Source of the DNA: Pirellulaceae bacterium
GTDB taxonomy: Bacteria; Planctomycetota; Planctomycetia; Pirellulales; Pirellulaceae
Reading direction: 5' to 3'
DNA length: 64,000 nucleotides
NCBI GenBank assembly: GCA_019636385.1
Contig: JAHBXT010000001.1
Coordinates: 1,054,001-1,118,000 of the forward strand
Shown here piece by piece: positions 26,257 to 34,865 of the stretch (its first letter is position 1; every line of letters begins with the position of its first letter). Under the pieces are notes generated by a model that searched no databases, was not told the DNA's origin, and saw only the letters and a program-made list of their open reading frames with translations. Made by a program: the position numbers and the translations under genes.

Positions 26257-28880
26257 GTCCAGCATCGGTGGCCAGCATGCAGCGGAGCGTTGCAGTCAGT
26301 GATAATCGCCTCGACGGCAACGTCGAAGTGTTTGGCGCTTCCTCTGCTGAAGCCTCTCAACAGGTGACACCAACTCGACCGTGCGCACACTGTGGTTTGG
26401 CCACGTCGACATCCGGCCCGACATCGCTGGCTGAGCCGATATTCTGTTGCACAGGCTGTCGAGGTGCCTATCAATTGATTCAAGGTTGGGGGTTATCCGA
26501 TTTTTACGCGTTGCGTGATCAAATGACCACCACTGGTTCAGCGCGCGCCGCGGGGGGCGCTGATAACTATCAGCATTTTGACACAACCGAATTCCTCGGC
26601 CAGTCGGCTCCGGTAGCCGGTAGTGATGGGAAGATGACAGCCGAATTGGGAGTGCAGGGACTTCACTGTGCGGCTTGTAGCTGGTTGATCGAACGAGCGC
26701 TGATGCGCCAGCCCGGACTATGCGCGGTCCGCGTCAAATTGAGCGATCATACGGTGCAAGTAATTTATGACCCCGAGCAAGCTAAGCTAAGTGGCATTGC
26801 GAGGTTTTTGGATCGCTTGGGCTACCCACTACAACCTCTGGATCACAGTCGCGAAAACCATTTGCGATTGGAGAATCGACAGCGCTTGGTCCAGATTGCA
26901 ATTGCGGGATTTCTGGCTGCTAACGCGATGTGGATCGCCGTGGCACTGTACGCAGGACAATTTTCTGGAGTTGCCGCTGAGCACAAATACTTCTTTGAGC
27001 TGTGGGGAATGCTGTTGGGCGCCGCCGCTGTGCTTGGGCCAGGACGCACGTTTCTGACCGGCGCTTGGTCGGCTATCAAAGCTCGTACACCCCATATGGA
27101 TTTGCCTATTGCGCTGGCATTGGGAGTTGGAACTGGGGTGGGTCTGTGGAATGCCGTTCGTGGCCAAGGACAAGTCTACTTTGATGGCTTGTCGATGCTG
27201 GTGTTCCTATTACTGATCGGACGGTGGTTGCAGTTCCGTCAGCAGCATCAAGCAGCCCGCGCGGTGGAATTGATGATGCGCATCACTCCCCGTCATGCGA
27301 CATTGCTTGGGGACGATGGCGGCTCGACCATGGTATTGGTAGATCGATTGACGGGCGGAGATTGTATTCAAGTCGCTGCTGGCGAGAGCTTACCTGCTGA
27401 CGGCACGCTCATATCTGGCAGCAGCCGCTTGGACCGTTCGCTGCTAACCGGCGAGAGTCAACCGATCGCGATTCATCAGGGTGACCAGGTTGAGGCGGGA
27501 ACGATCAACGTTGGCGGACCAATCGTCGTTCGTGTATCAGCCGTAGGTAAGAAAAGTCGCATTGGACGGGTGATGCAAGCCGTCGAGTCAGCTGCCGCCC
27601 AGAAGACGCCGCTTGTTCAATTGGCCGATCGCATCGGCGGATTTTTTGTAATGGCCGTGCTGGTATTGGCGGTCGCCACATTCTTAATTTGGCTGCCGAT
27701 ATCCTTTGATAAGGCACTGAATTTTGGCACCGCGATGCTGATCGTGGCTTGTCCCTGTGCGTTAGCCTTGGCTACGCCGGCAGCCATCGCTGTCGGCATT
27801 GGTCGCGCAGCCCGAGCCGGCATTTTAATTCGCGATGGCACGGCGCTGCAGCGATTATCCCAGCCCGGCATCATCTGGTTTGACAAGACTGGCACGTTGA
27901 CCGAAGGCCGCCAACATGCGCAGTTGACTTGGGGGTCGCCATCAGCGATCCAACTGGCGGCAGCGGTGGAAGCGCATTGCCATCACCCCATTGCTGCGGC
28001 CATTGTTCGACTGGCTGAGAATCTCTGCCGCGCCGATGAAGGCCCTACCGATTCTTCTCACGCGCTAGTAGGCGTCGCTACCCGAGAGCGGGTGGTAAGC
28101 AGTGTTGAAACTTTTGGTGGAGGCATACGCGGAGTCGTCGATCAGCGGATCGTGGTGATTGGTCATCGTAGGGCCTTCGAGCTTCAGGGAATCCCGTTTC
28201 CTGAAAGCGTCATTAACAAGGCCGAAGCGTTGCTTCAACAAGGACACAGTCCTGTATTCATAGCCGTAGACGGACATTTAGCCGCATTGGTTGGATTGTC
28301 GGATCCTGTTCGCAGACAAGCTAGCCAAGCGGTGGCCGATGCTCGTTATTTGGGTTGGTCAATCGGATTATTGTCTGGCGATCACCCGGATATCGCTCGA
28401 CAAGTCGCACAGCAAGTCGGCATCGACCCGCCGCGATGCCTGGGAGGCGTGTCCCCCGAGCAGAAGCTGGCAATTATCAAGCAATCGCGAGGAGATTTCG
28501 CGACAGTAGTCATGATCGGTGACGGTGCCAACGATGCGGCAGCCTTGGCTGCTGCCGACGTAGGTATTGCCGTGCGCGGTGGGGCAGAGGTCAGCCTGCA
28601 AGCTGCACCGGTGTACATGGCCGTTGATGGCTGGCAGAATCTAGCGCATTTACTACGCGGAAGCGTGGCCACAAAAAGAATTATCTATTTCTGCTTTGCG
28701 GTGTCGCTCGCATACAATCTATTGGCTGTAGGCCTGACAATCGCTGGCCAAATTAGTCCCCTGATCGCGGCGATTGTCATGCCAGCCAGCTCGGCAACCG
28801 TACTGGGACTAACCTTTGCCATACCGAGCTTTTCAGTGACCGCACCGAAACACAGTCTCGATAATTGGAGAGGCCAATGA
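26253..28880 (+). CDS. ccoI: Copper-translocating P1B-type ATPase CcoI
   Basis: CcoI (FixI) exports copper for insertion into cbb3 oxidase. In the 875-residue chain an N-terminal Cys-rich segment (CAHCG at ~46 and FCCTGCRGAYQLI at ~66-78) precedes a heavy-metal-associated domain with GLHCAACSW (~136). Eight helices follow, with the metal-site CPC in VACPCALALATP (~500), phosphorylation motif DKTGTLTEG (~543), HP motif in HCHHPIAAAI (~572), and hinge GDGANDAAALAAADVGIAV (~757). The N-terminal Cys cluster is typical of CcoI rather than CopA. Start and stop overlap both neighbours by ATGA, so translation is coupled to the TauE-like gene and to ccoS. Confidence 0.95.
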   Translation: MSPASVASMQRSVAVSDNRLDGNVEVFGASSAEASQQVTPTRPCAHCGLATSTSGPTSLAEPIFCCTGCRGAYQLIQGWGLSDFYALRDQMTTTGSARAAGGADNYQHFDTTEFLGQSAPVAGSDGKMTAELGVQGLHCAACSWLIERALMRQPGLCAVRVKLSDHTVQVIYDPEQAKLSGIARFLDRLGYPLQPLDHSRENHLRLENRQRLVQIAIAGFLAANAMWIAVALYAGQFSGVAAEHKYFFELWGMLLGAAAVLGPGRTFLTGAWSAIKARTPHMDLPIALALGVGTGVGLWNAVRGQGQVYFDGLSMLVFLLLIGRWLQFRQQHQAARAVELMMRITPRHATLLGDDGGSTMVLVDRLTGGDCIQVAAGESLPADGTLISGSSRLDRSLLTGESQPIAIHQGDQVEAGTINVGGPIVVRVSAVGKKSRIGRVMQAVESAAAQKTPLVQLADRIGGFFVMAVLVLAVATFLIWLPISFDKALNFGTAMLIVACPCALALATPAAIAVGIGRAARAGILIRDGTALQRLSQPGIIWFDKTGTLTEGRQHAQLTWGSPSAIQLAAAVEAHCHHPIAAAIVRLAENLCRADEGPTDSSHALVGVATRERVVSSVETFGGGIRGVVDQRIVVIGHRRAFELQGIPFPESVINKAEALLQQGHSPVFIAVDGHLAALVGLSDPVRRQASQAVADARYLGWSIGLLSGDHPDIARQVAQQVGIDPPRCLGGVSPEQKLAIIKQSRGDFATVVMIGDGANDAAALAAADVGIAVRGGAEVSLQAAPVYMAVDGWQNLAHLLRGSVATKRIIYFCFAVSLAYNLLAVGLTIAGQISPLIAAIVMPASSATVLGLTFAIPSFSVTAPKHSLDNWRGQ

Positions 28881-29059
28881 GCGTCTTGTATGTCGCGTTG
28901 CCCGTAGCTTTGCTTTTGGGCGGCTCTGCCTTGGTGGCCTGCATTTACTGCATTCGGCAAGGACAATATGATGACCTAGACACTCCGCCGCTGCGCATGT
29001 TGATTGATGACTCTCCGCCTCCAAGTAACTCCCCCGCTCACAATTCCAAAACACTCTAA
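28877..29059 (+). CDS. ccoS: cbb3 oxidase maturation protein CcoS
   Basis: CcoS is a short single-helix protein required for cofactor insertion into cbb3 oxidase. The 60-residue product starts MSVLYVALPVALLLGGSALV, continues ACIYCIRQGQYDDLDTPPLR, then reaches MLID; the QGQ(Y/F)DDLDTP signature is diagnostic. The ATG at 28877 overlaps the ccoI stop (ATGA); a start at 28865 inside ccoI is less likely. The C-terminus (~45-60) is a short polar tail. Confidence 0.92.
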   Translation: MSVLYVALPVALLLGGSALVACIYCIRQGQYDDLDTPPLRMLIDDSPPPSNSPAHNSKTL

Positions 29060-29076
29060 CACATAAACGCAATTCG

Positions 29077-30312
29077 ATGATCACCTTGAATTACACAAGA
29101 AGAATGGCGCTGATGGCTATTGCTTCGGTGAGTTGGCTGGGATGCGCAAAGCAGGATAAACCTCTCGAATTTGAGCCGAATCTGGTCCATGCATACGTGA
29201 GCGAATTGGCCATTGAGTACTCAATGCAGCAAGCATTAGACGAAGCTCAGGTGGCGCTGAGTGAATTTTTCGGCACCCCCGACGAACCCAAGCTGCCCGA
29301 TTTTTTGGAGGGTCCAGCCGCTCAGTTAGTGAATCTGCAACGCCTGCAAGTCGCTGCAGGTCCAGTTGTGCTTGAGCAGCCAGGGCGCGGATTATTTCGA
29401 CGGCATTGTGCATCATGCCATGGAGTAACCGGTAACGGACGTGGACCAAATGCGGCGATATCCAATCCCTATCCGCGTGATTTTCGGCTGGGCAAGTTCA
29501 AATTCAAGAGTACGCCGGTCGGAGTTAAGCCACTGCGCAGTGATTTGATATACACCATTAGTCATGGTATCGCAGGCACTACGATGGTGCCCATCAAGGA
29601 GCTGACAGATAATGACATCGAGATGCTGGCCGATTATGTGATCTACCTGTCATGGCGCGGCGAAGTGGAACGTGCGCTCCTGACGGCCGCCGAGGAGATC
29701 GAATTTGAATCACAAGATGCCGATACCGTATGCAATCTGTATGCTCCGGGTTCCAATGGTTTTGAAAGCGAACAACTACCGCGTGTCCGCCAGATTATTA
29801 CGAGCGTCGCAGACAAGTGGCTATCGGCCACTGACCAGGTTCTGACGGTGTCTGATCCTGGAGAAATTCCGATCTCAGCAAGCCTCGACCAGCTGCATCG
29901 TGCCACCCAGAGCGAGCAAGATACACCGCTGGCAGCTTCCATTGAGCGTGGCCGCGAGCTATTTGCCCAGACGTGCAGCAAGTGTCATGGGCCCCAGGGA
30001 CACGGTGATGGCCAGAATCAGGATTATGATGACTGGACGAAAGATTGGATGGCACGCATCAACCTCAATCCGGTGTCTGACCAACGACTGGTGGGTTTGA
30101 TGGCTCGCGGAGCCCTGCCGCCGCGAAATATTCAGCCGCGAGATTTGCGCGAAGGAATCTATCGCGGCGGTTCGGCACCTGAAAAGCTGTATTTGAGAAT
30201 CGCTTATGGTATCGAAGGTACGCCAATGCCCTCCGTGGAGGGCGTGATTTCCGGGCAAGATGTTTGGCATCTGGTCAATTTTGTGCGTTGGCTGGCCGAG
30301 CCTGACCACTGA
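29077..30312 (+). CDS. Di-heme cytochrome c lipoprotein closing the cbb3 operon
   Basis: The 411-residue protein has a lipoprotein-type leader with Cys at ~23 (SVSWLGC), so it is probably anchored in a membrane facing the periplasm. Two cytochrome c domains follow: C-A-S-C-H at ~111-115 (RHCASCHGVTGNGRGPN), with axial Met in GTTMVPIKEL (~170), and C-S-K-C-H at ~300-304 (QTCSKCHGPQGHGDGQN), with Met in EGTPMPSVEG (~385). The segment between them (~195-285) is mostly helical. It starts 17 bp after ccoS. It may donate electrons to the mono-heme CcoP and so replace the missing CcoP heme; that is inferred from gene order. Confidence 0.85.
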   Translation: MITLNYTRRMALMAIASVSWLGCAKQDKPLEFEPNLVHAYVSELAIEYSMQQALDEAQVALSEFFGTPDEPKLPDFLEGPAAQLVNLQRLQVAAGPVVLEQPGRGLFRRHCASCHGVTGNGRGPNAAISNPYPRDFRLGKFKFKSTPVGVKPLRSDLIYTISHGIAGTTMVPIKELTDNDIEMLADYVIYLSWRGEVERALLTAAEEIEFESQDADTVCNLYAPGSNGFESEQLPRVRQIITSVADKWLSATDQVLTVSDPGEIPISASLDQLHRATQSEQDTPLAASIERGRELFAQTCSKCHGPQGHGDGQNQDYDDWTKDWMARINLNPVSDQRLVGLMARGALPPRNIQPRDLREGIYRGGSAPEKLYLRIAYGIEGTPMPSVEGVISGQDVWHLVNFVRWLAEPDH

Positions 30313-30328
30313 CCCGAAAAAATCGGGT
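30312..30328. other. Short perfect hairpin at the end of the cbb3 operon
   Basis: ACCCGA-AAAAA-TCGGGT forms a 6-bp perfect stem with a 5-base A loop, beginning at the last base of the cytochrome stop codon. The following bases are TAAAAACTATATG, which give no U run on the + strand, so it is not a canonical intrinsic terminator; it could act as a weak 3' stabiliser. Confidence 0.35.
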
Positions 30329-30415
30329 AAAAACTATATGCGAGCTGCATGGAATGGCTCGCTTTTGCGACTAACACTGGGGAGCCCGCCGTTTTTCCTG
30401 AGATGAGCGCAATTT

Positions 30416-31951
30416 ATGTTGGCCCAGCTCAACACACTGTCGTTACTTGGCATCCAGGCGGTACCGGTTGAGGTCGAGGTGGATGTCTCCAGTACGCCGT
30501 TGCCCAAGACGATGCTGGTTGGACTGCCGGAGGCTGCGGTCAAGGAGAGTATTCACAGGGTCGAGCGGGCTATTGTCAACAGCGGCTTTCAGAGGCCCAT
30601 CGATCGCGTAGTGATTAATTTGGCGCCCGCCGAGCTGCCGAAGCAAGCAGCCTCGTTTGACCTGCCCATTTCGTTGGGCTTGTTAGCTGCCAGCGGCCAG
30701 TTTTCATCTGACCTGTTTGCACACTATGCTGTGGTTGGAGAATTGGCTCTGGAGGGACACACGCGTCCGATCAAAGGCGCACTGTCGATGGCCATGGCAG
30801 CCCGCGATCAAGGTCTAAAGGGCATCATCTTACCGCGAGAAAACGCCGGCGAGGCAGCGGTGGTTCGCGAAATCGAAGTCATCCCCGTCGACTCGCTGAC
30901 GCAAGCGGCCGGGTTTTTGATCGGGAGCCTCGAAATCGCTCCTCACCCCTGTCAGCTTGAACAACTGTTCGACGAGTATAGCTCGTATTCATTAGATTTT
31001 GCCGATGTGCGCGGTCAAGAGATGGCCAAGCGGGCTCTGGCAATCGCCGCTGCTGGAGCGCACAACTTGTTGATGCTCGGACCGCCAGGTTCTGGCAAGA
31101 CAATGCTAGCCAAGCGACTGCCGACGATTCTGCCCAAGTTGACCGCCGACGAGTCGATTGAAACGACGCGGATTTACAGTTCGTTGGGGCAATTGAAATC
31201 CGGACAACCGTTGCTGGCCACGCGTCCCTTTCGGTCGCCGCATCATACAATTAGCAACGCTGGGCTGGTTGGCGGCGGCAGTCCGCCAGCGCCAGGAGAA
31301 ATCTCCTTGGCGCACAATGGAGTGCTGTTCCTGGACGAGCTACCGGAATTTGACCGGCGAACGCTGGAGGTCATGCGGCAGCCGCTGGAGGATCGCGTGG
31401 TGACTATCTCGCGAGCTCTGCGCAGCACGACATTTCCCGCCAATTTCATGCTGGTGGCAGCACTGAACCCTTGTCCCTGTGGATTTCGCACCGATACCAG
31501 GCGCAACTGTACCTGCAATTCGACGCAGATCGAGCGGTATATGTCGCGCATTTCTGGCCCGCTGTTGGACCGCATTGACATTCACATCGAAGTTCCAGCC
31601 GTTCCCTTTGAAGAGTTGAGTTCCTCAAAAGAGGGCATTAGCAGCAGTGACATCCGGAAGGCGGTTGAACTTGCGCGGTCGCATCAAAAGCAGCGTTTTG
31701 AAGGCTCGACGAAGATCTACAACGCTCAAATGTCCAGTCGCCAGTTGCGGGAGTACTGTCCGTTGGATTCCACCAGCCGAACTTTGTTGCGTGACGGCTG
31801 CAACGAATTTGGCCTATCCGCTCGGGCTCATGACAAAATCCTCCGCGTCAGCCGCACCATCGCCGATATGGAAGATAGTCCAGATATCCAGATGCACCAC
31901 CTTCAAGAGGCCATCAACTACCGTATGTTAGACCGAAATCTGTGTGCATAA
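30416..31951 (+). CDS. comM: YifB/ComM family Mg-chelatase-like AAA+ ATPase
   Basis: ComM is a hexameric helicase that promotes branch migration when transformed DNA is integrated; YifB is the general family name. The 511-residue protein has the N-terminal domain (LLGIQAVPVEVEVDVSS, ~11-27; MLVGLPEAAVKES, ~34-46), Walker A GPPGSGKT (~222-229), a sensor region (FRSPHHTISNAGLVGGG, ~271), Walker B VLFLDELPEF (~303-312), and a zinc-finger-like CPCGFRTDTRRNCTC (~354-368) typical of the family. The C-terminal lid ends MLDRNL. It stands between the cbb3 operon and a - strand cluster and is probably monocistronic. The DNA-uptake role is inferred from the family. Confidence 0.93.
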   Translation: MLAQLNTLSLLGIQAVPVEVEVDVSSTPLPKTMLVGLPEAAVKESIHRVERAIVNSGFQRPIDRVVINLAPAELPKQAASFDLPISLGLLAASGQFSSDLFAHYAVVGELALEGHTRPIKGALSMAMAARDQGLKGIILPRENAGEAAVVREIEVIPVDSLTQAAGFLIGSLEIAPHPCQLEQLFDEYSSYSLDFADVRGQEMAKRALAIAAAGAHNLLMLGPPGSGKTMLAKRLPTILPKLTADESIETTRIYSSLGQLKSGQPLLATRPFRSPHHTISNAGLVGGGSPPAPGEISLAHNGVLFLDELPEFDRRTLEVMRQPLEDRVVTISRALRSTTFPANFMLVAALNPCPCGFRTDTRRNCTCNSTQIERYMSRISGPLLDRIDIHIEVPAVPFEELSSSKEGISSSDIRKAVELARSHQKQRFEGSTKIYNAQMSSRQLREYCPLDSTSRTLLRDGCNEFGLSARAHDKILRVSRTIADMEDSPDIQMHHLQEAINYRMLDRNLCA

Positions 31952-32234
31952 AACTCACACTCGACAGGGTGAACTCCAGGTTTGTGGCTCAAAGCGCGCA
32001 AGCGATGTGCCCAACGCTCTGACAATAATTTCTTCGGTAAGCGACCTAACCTGCCGCATGGTCTCGTTCAATTCCACCACGGTAGATTCGATCGAGAATG
32101 CACTTGTCGGCAAACGCCTTTGAGGACAAGCCTATCAACGCACTTTTTTCGTGCGCGCGACTACCCAGCGTTTGCAAGAAGGGGTGAGGGCACCACAGAA
32201 GAAGGTGCATAAGGCATGGTTTGATTCTGGCTGG

Positions 32235-33047
32235 CTAGTTCGCCCGGCTGGCCAGATCCAGCTGCAGCGCGCGGCGGGGCAGGGTGTGGACAAAGTAATG
32301 CGTGGTACGACGCACTTCCTCCAGCAGTTGCTCGGGAGCGATGGCACCATCGGTCGCAGCGGATTGCACGGCGACCGAATCCAACGCAGAACGGTCGCTG
32401 CCATCAGGCGTCGAAACACTATCTTCACCGCCCGCTAACTTTGGAAAGCTCCCAAGATCGCCCACCACACTTCGCGACAAGGTCTGCCCAACCAACTCGA
32501 GGCTATCCACGGTGGATTCGATGAGCGCCCGGGCTACCGCTTGCTTTTGGGCATCGTTGAGCCGCTGGCCCAGTGGTGAATCCGCTGAGTCTGCCAGCTG
32601 CTCGCCAACGGTGGGTCGCGAGTCGCCTGGCGCACTTCCAGGCCCTTGATCGGCGAGGCTGCTGTACTGATCGGATGGCGCCGAGCTACTGGATGGCGCC
32701 GAGCTACTTGCCACAACATTATTTGTGACGTCGCTATCGGTGGAACGCAGCCATGCATAGCTGGCTACGCATAACAACCATGCGGCTGCTACAGATACCG
32801 ACCAGTAGGCAATGCGAGTTGGCCTTGCGACTGCAGTTCGTTCGGGACTAACCTTGATTGATTCTGGAGAGCCTAACCAACGCTGCGCGTCGTCGCGCAA
32901 GCGAGCGCTCAGTCGCATAGCTTGGTCATAATACTCGCGCAGTGCAGGATCGTCGTGCAATTTAGCTTGCAACCAGTCGGGCAGCGCCTGCCGGTTGTCT
33001 ATGGCTTGACTGATCAACTGCTTCAGATTGGCTTGGGATCGTATCAT
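32235..33047 (-). CDS. Membrane-anchored probable anti-sigma or sigma-associated protein
   Basis: This 270-residue protein is encoded 20 bp after the ECF sigma factor gene on the same strand. The N-terminal ~85 residues are helical and cytoplasmic (QAIDNRQALPDWLQAKLHDD; REYYDQAMRLSARLRDDAQR). One transmembrane helix follows (~93-113, IAYWSVSVAAAWLLCVASYA), then a Ser/Asp-rich periplasmic linker (~115-160) and a helical C-terminal region (~170-270). The topology fits an anti-sigma factor, but no zinc-binding HxxxCxxC was found, so it is not a ZAS-type protein. The ATG at 33047 is preceded by GGAGC. The linker holds an 18-bp tandem duplication. Confidence 0.7.
   Translation of the reverse strand: MIRSQANLKQLISQAIDNRQALPDWLQAKLHDDPALREYYDQAMRLSARLRDDAQRWLGSPESIKVSPERTAVARPTRIAYWSVSVAAAWLLCVASYAWLRSTDSDVTNNVVASSSAPSSSSAPSDQYSSLADQGPGSAPGDSRPTVGEQLADSADSPLGQRLNDAQKQAVARALIESTVDSLELVGQTLSRSVVGDLGSFPKLAGGEDSVSTPDGSDRSALDSVAVQSAATDGAIAPEQLLEEVRRTTHYFVHTLPRRALQLDLASRAN
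32673..32708. repeat. Perfect 18-bp tandem duplication in the anti-sigma-like gene
   Basis: GGATGGCGCCGAGCTACT occurs at 32673-32690 and again, identically, at 32691-32708. It encodes a repeated Ser-Ser-Ala-Pro-Ser-Ser unit in the periplasmic linker (- strand). In-frame length change by slippage looks likely. Confidence 0.85.
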
Positions 33048-33067
33048 GAATCATGCTCCGAATCGGA

Positions 33068-33700
33068 TCAAGCGTCATCCCTGACAATGGTTTTGTCGGT
33101 GGTATTGTCGGTCCGTTTGGTTGTATGCTCGATTAGCACCAGTCGGGCTCGATGCAATAGCACGCGCACGTTGCCTGGTTTCTTGCCGAGTATTTGCGAT
33201 ACTTCACTGATTTCTAAATCTTCACCATACCGCAGCCAAAGGGCAGCGTATTGGTCGGCTGTCAGTAGTCGTCGGGCCGAAGACCATAGCCCCTCGACCT
33301 GATCTTCCAGTTCCACAGCTCGCTCGACAGACTGCGGCTGAGCCTGTCGATTCAGCTGCGACCACTCCGTAACAAAATTCAACCAGCGTCGCTGTTGACG
33401 CAAACGGTCTTGAGCCACGCGAAAGGCGATGGTGTACAACCAAGTCGAAAAGCGGTACCGCGAATCGTACTGTGCCAGATTACGATAGGCCTTCAGCAAC
33501 GCCTCCTGGACTACGTCCTCGGCGTCAACCTGGGCATGGCCGCTACCCAGTCGACGCTGGAGGACGTGTACCAAGCGGGGACGAAAACGCTCTGCAAGCT
33601 GCGCAAAAGATTCTTCGCAGCCACCCACGGCAAGCCGCGCGAGCGTTTGGAAATCAAGCTTGCCGTCAATATCCCCAGTTACACTGCTGCCACCGAACAA
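33068..33700 (-). CDS. ECF-family RNA polymerase sigma factor
   Basis: Region 2 is clear (VDAEDVVQEALLKAYRNLAQ, then YRFSTWLYTIAFRVAQDRLR) and region 4 has LLTADQYAALWLRYGEDLEI followed by the helix-turn-helix IGKK-like segment QILGKKPGNVRVLLHRAR. It should direct RNA polymerase to a small regulon. The frame is open to an ATG at 33802, but that would overlap the upstream gene by ~70 bp; a TTG at 33700, just after that gene's stop (33732), gives a normal 210-residue protein, so the start is uncertain. It lies between a secreted protein gene and the anti-sigma-like gene, all three on the - strand. Confidence 0.9.
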   Translation of the reverse strand: MFGGSSVTGDIDGKLDFQTLARLAVGGCEESFAQLAERFRPRLVHVLQRRLGSGHAQVDAEDVVQEALLKAYRNLAQYDSRYRFSTWLYTIAFRVAQDRLRQQRRWLNFVTEWSQLNRQAQPQSVERAVELEDQVEGLWSSARRLLTADQYAALWLRYGEDLEISEVSQILGKKPGNVRVLLHRARLVLIEHTTKRTDNTTDKTIVRDDA

Positions 33701-33731
33701 ATCGTCGGTGGCAGCAGCTCCGAAGGACGTT

Positions 33732-34715
33732 TTAGCGATTGCCCAATGCTCCCTCGACCATGCCGACAACGCTGTCAAACTGATCTTCCAGCATGTTGGC
33801 AACTTCCTTCGGTTCCATTTGAGCAGCCAGCGTCACTACAGCACCTGTGCGAGTAACCTTCAGGTCTTGAGCGAAACCGCCAATTTGATCCTGAACCATG
33901 GGCACAACGCCTTGAAGCATTTGATCCAACTGCTCGGCAGTCTCGTCACTGACGCCCGTTAGATTCACTGCCAAATTCAACTTGCCATCCTTTTCGCTCA
34001 ACTGAACCGCGAGCTGCTTGACCATGGTGACCAAGATCGCTTGAGGGCCATCACCTAACTTGTCGGCTGGCGGCAGCTCCAGAACTTGAACATTCAACAT
34101 GGCGCCGCCTACGGGCTGAAAGCTCAGGCACTTCTGGTCAGCAGCTTCCTTGCTGTCCATGCGCTCGAGTTGCCCCTTGACTGCATCTTGGTTGGCGCCA
34201 GCTACAAGCGTCTTATTTCCTTCGCCGCAGGTGTGAATCGCCAAATGGATTGATGTATTTCCATCTGGGCTGGCCGAATGGATGCGATGACTACCCACGC
34301 TCTTCACACTATAACCGGGAATGCTAGGCAACAGCGCTTCAAGGCTGCCAATATTCTTCTTCATCTCGATGATTGCCACCAGCCCTTGCTCTGGCTGGTC
34401 AAAGCTATTGACGGCCAACGTGATCGTGCGAGCCTCTTCGAGTGGATCGAAGCCGATGAATCCCACAGCATCCTCAGCCGATGGCACGTCGATGCCAAAC
34501 CGATCGGCGACTTGCTCCATGGCACGATCAACGATCATCTCAATCAATCGCTTGCCGAATCCGGAATTCTGCATCGCTTGGACGTCGACTTGAACTACGG
34601 TCTTTGTGTCCGCAGGCAAACTAAGGGCTCCGGCTTGCTGAGCCAACGCCGCAGCGCCCGAGATAACTACAACCGCCGTCATGGTGGCGCTTAGCGCCCA
34701 CGCTCTCTTGAACAT
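33732..34715 (-). CDS. Secreted protein of unknown function upstream of the ECF sigma gene
   Basis: This 327-residue protein has a signal peptide (MFKRAWALSATMTAVVVISG, cleaved near AALAQ), then a mature alpha/beta region with two similar halves. Each half has a strand-helix pattern (PADTKTVVQVDVQAMQNSGF, ~35; GGAMLNVQVLELPPADKLG, ~204) and a DEAM-rich helical stretch. No catalytic motif was recognised. It resembles planctomycete proteins found beside ECF sigma factors, and its mature part might be sensed by the system. An AGAGGTAGG Shine-Dalgarno-like sequence precedes the ATG at 34715. Its stop is 31 bp before the proposed sigma start, consistent with one transcript. Confidence 0.75.
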   Translation of the reverse strand: MFKRAWALSATMTAVVVISGAAALAQQAGALSLPADTKTVVQVDVQAMQNSGFGKRLIEMIVDRAMEQVADRFGIDVPSAEDAVGFIGFDPLEEARTITLAVNSFDQPEQGLVAIIEMKKNIGSLEALLPSIPGYSVKSVGSHRIHSASPDGNTSIHLAIHTCGEGNKTLVAGANQDAVKGQLERMDSKEAADQKCLSFQPVGGAMLNVQVLELPPADKLGDGPQAILVTMVKQLAVQLSEKDGKLNLAVNLTGVSDETAEQLDQMLQGVVPMVQDQIGGFAQDLKVTRTGAVVTLAAQMEPKEVANMLEDQFDSVVGMVEGALGNR

Positions 34716-34865
34716 AAACCTACCTCTGTACCTTCATACTTATGCAACTTCGCAGAAATCGCCCCTCGCCTCGTTGGCTTTCGGGGAACGCATCATTTTA
34801 CGCCAAATGACGACCGCGCGTTACGGAAAACGAAAATTGTACTTAAACCTGCGCCCCTGGGAGAG

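Noticed and set aside
30312..30328. Rho-independent terminator of the cbb3 operon
   Set aside because: The stem is only 6 bp and is followed by A-rich, not T-rich, sequence on the + strand. Listed only as a hairpin.
33701..33802. N-terminal extension of the ECF sigma factor to the ATG at 33802
   Set aside because: It overlaps the end of the upstream gene and its residues do not look like a sigma factor N-terminus. A TTG near 33700 is preferred.
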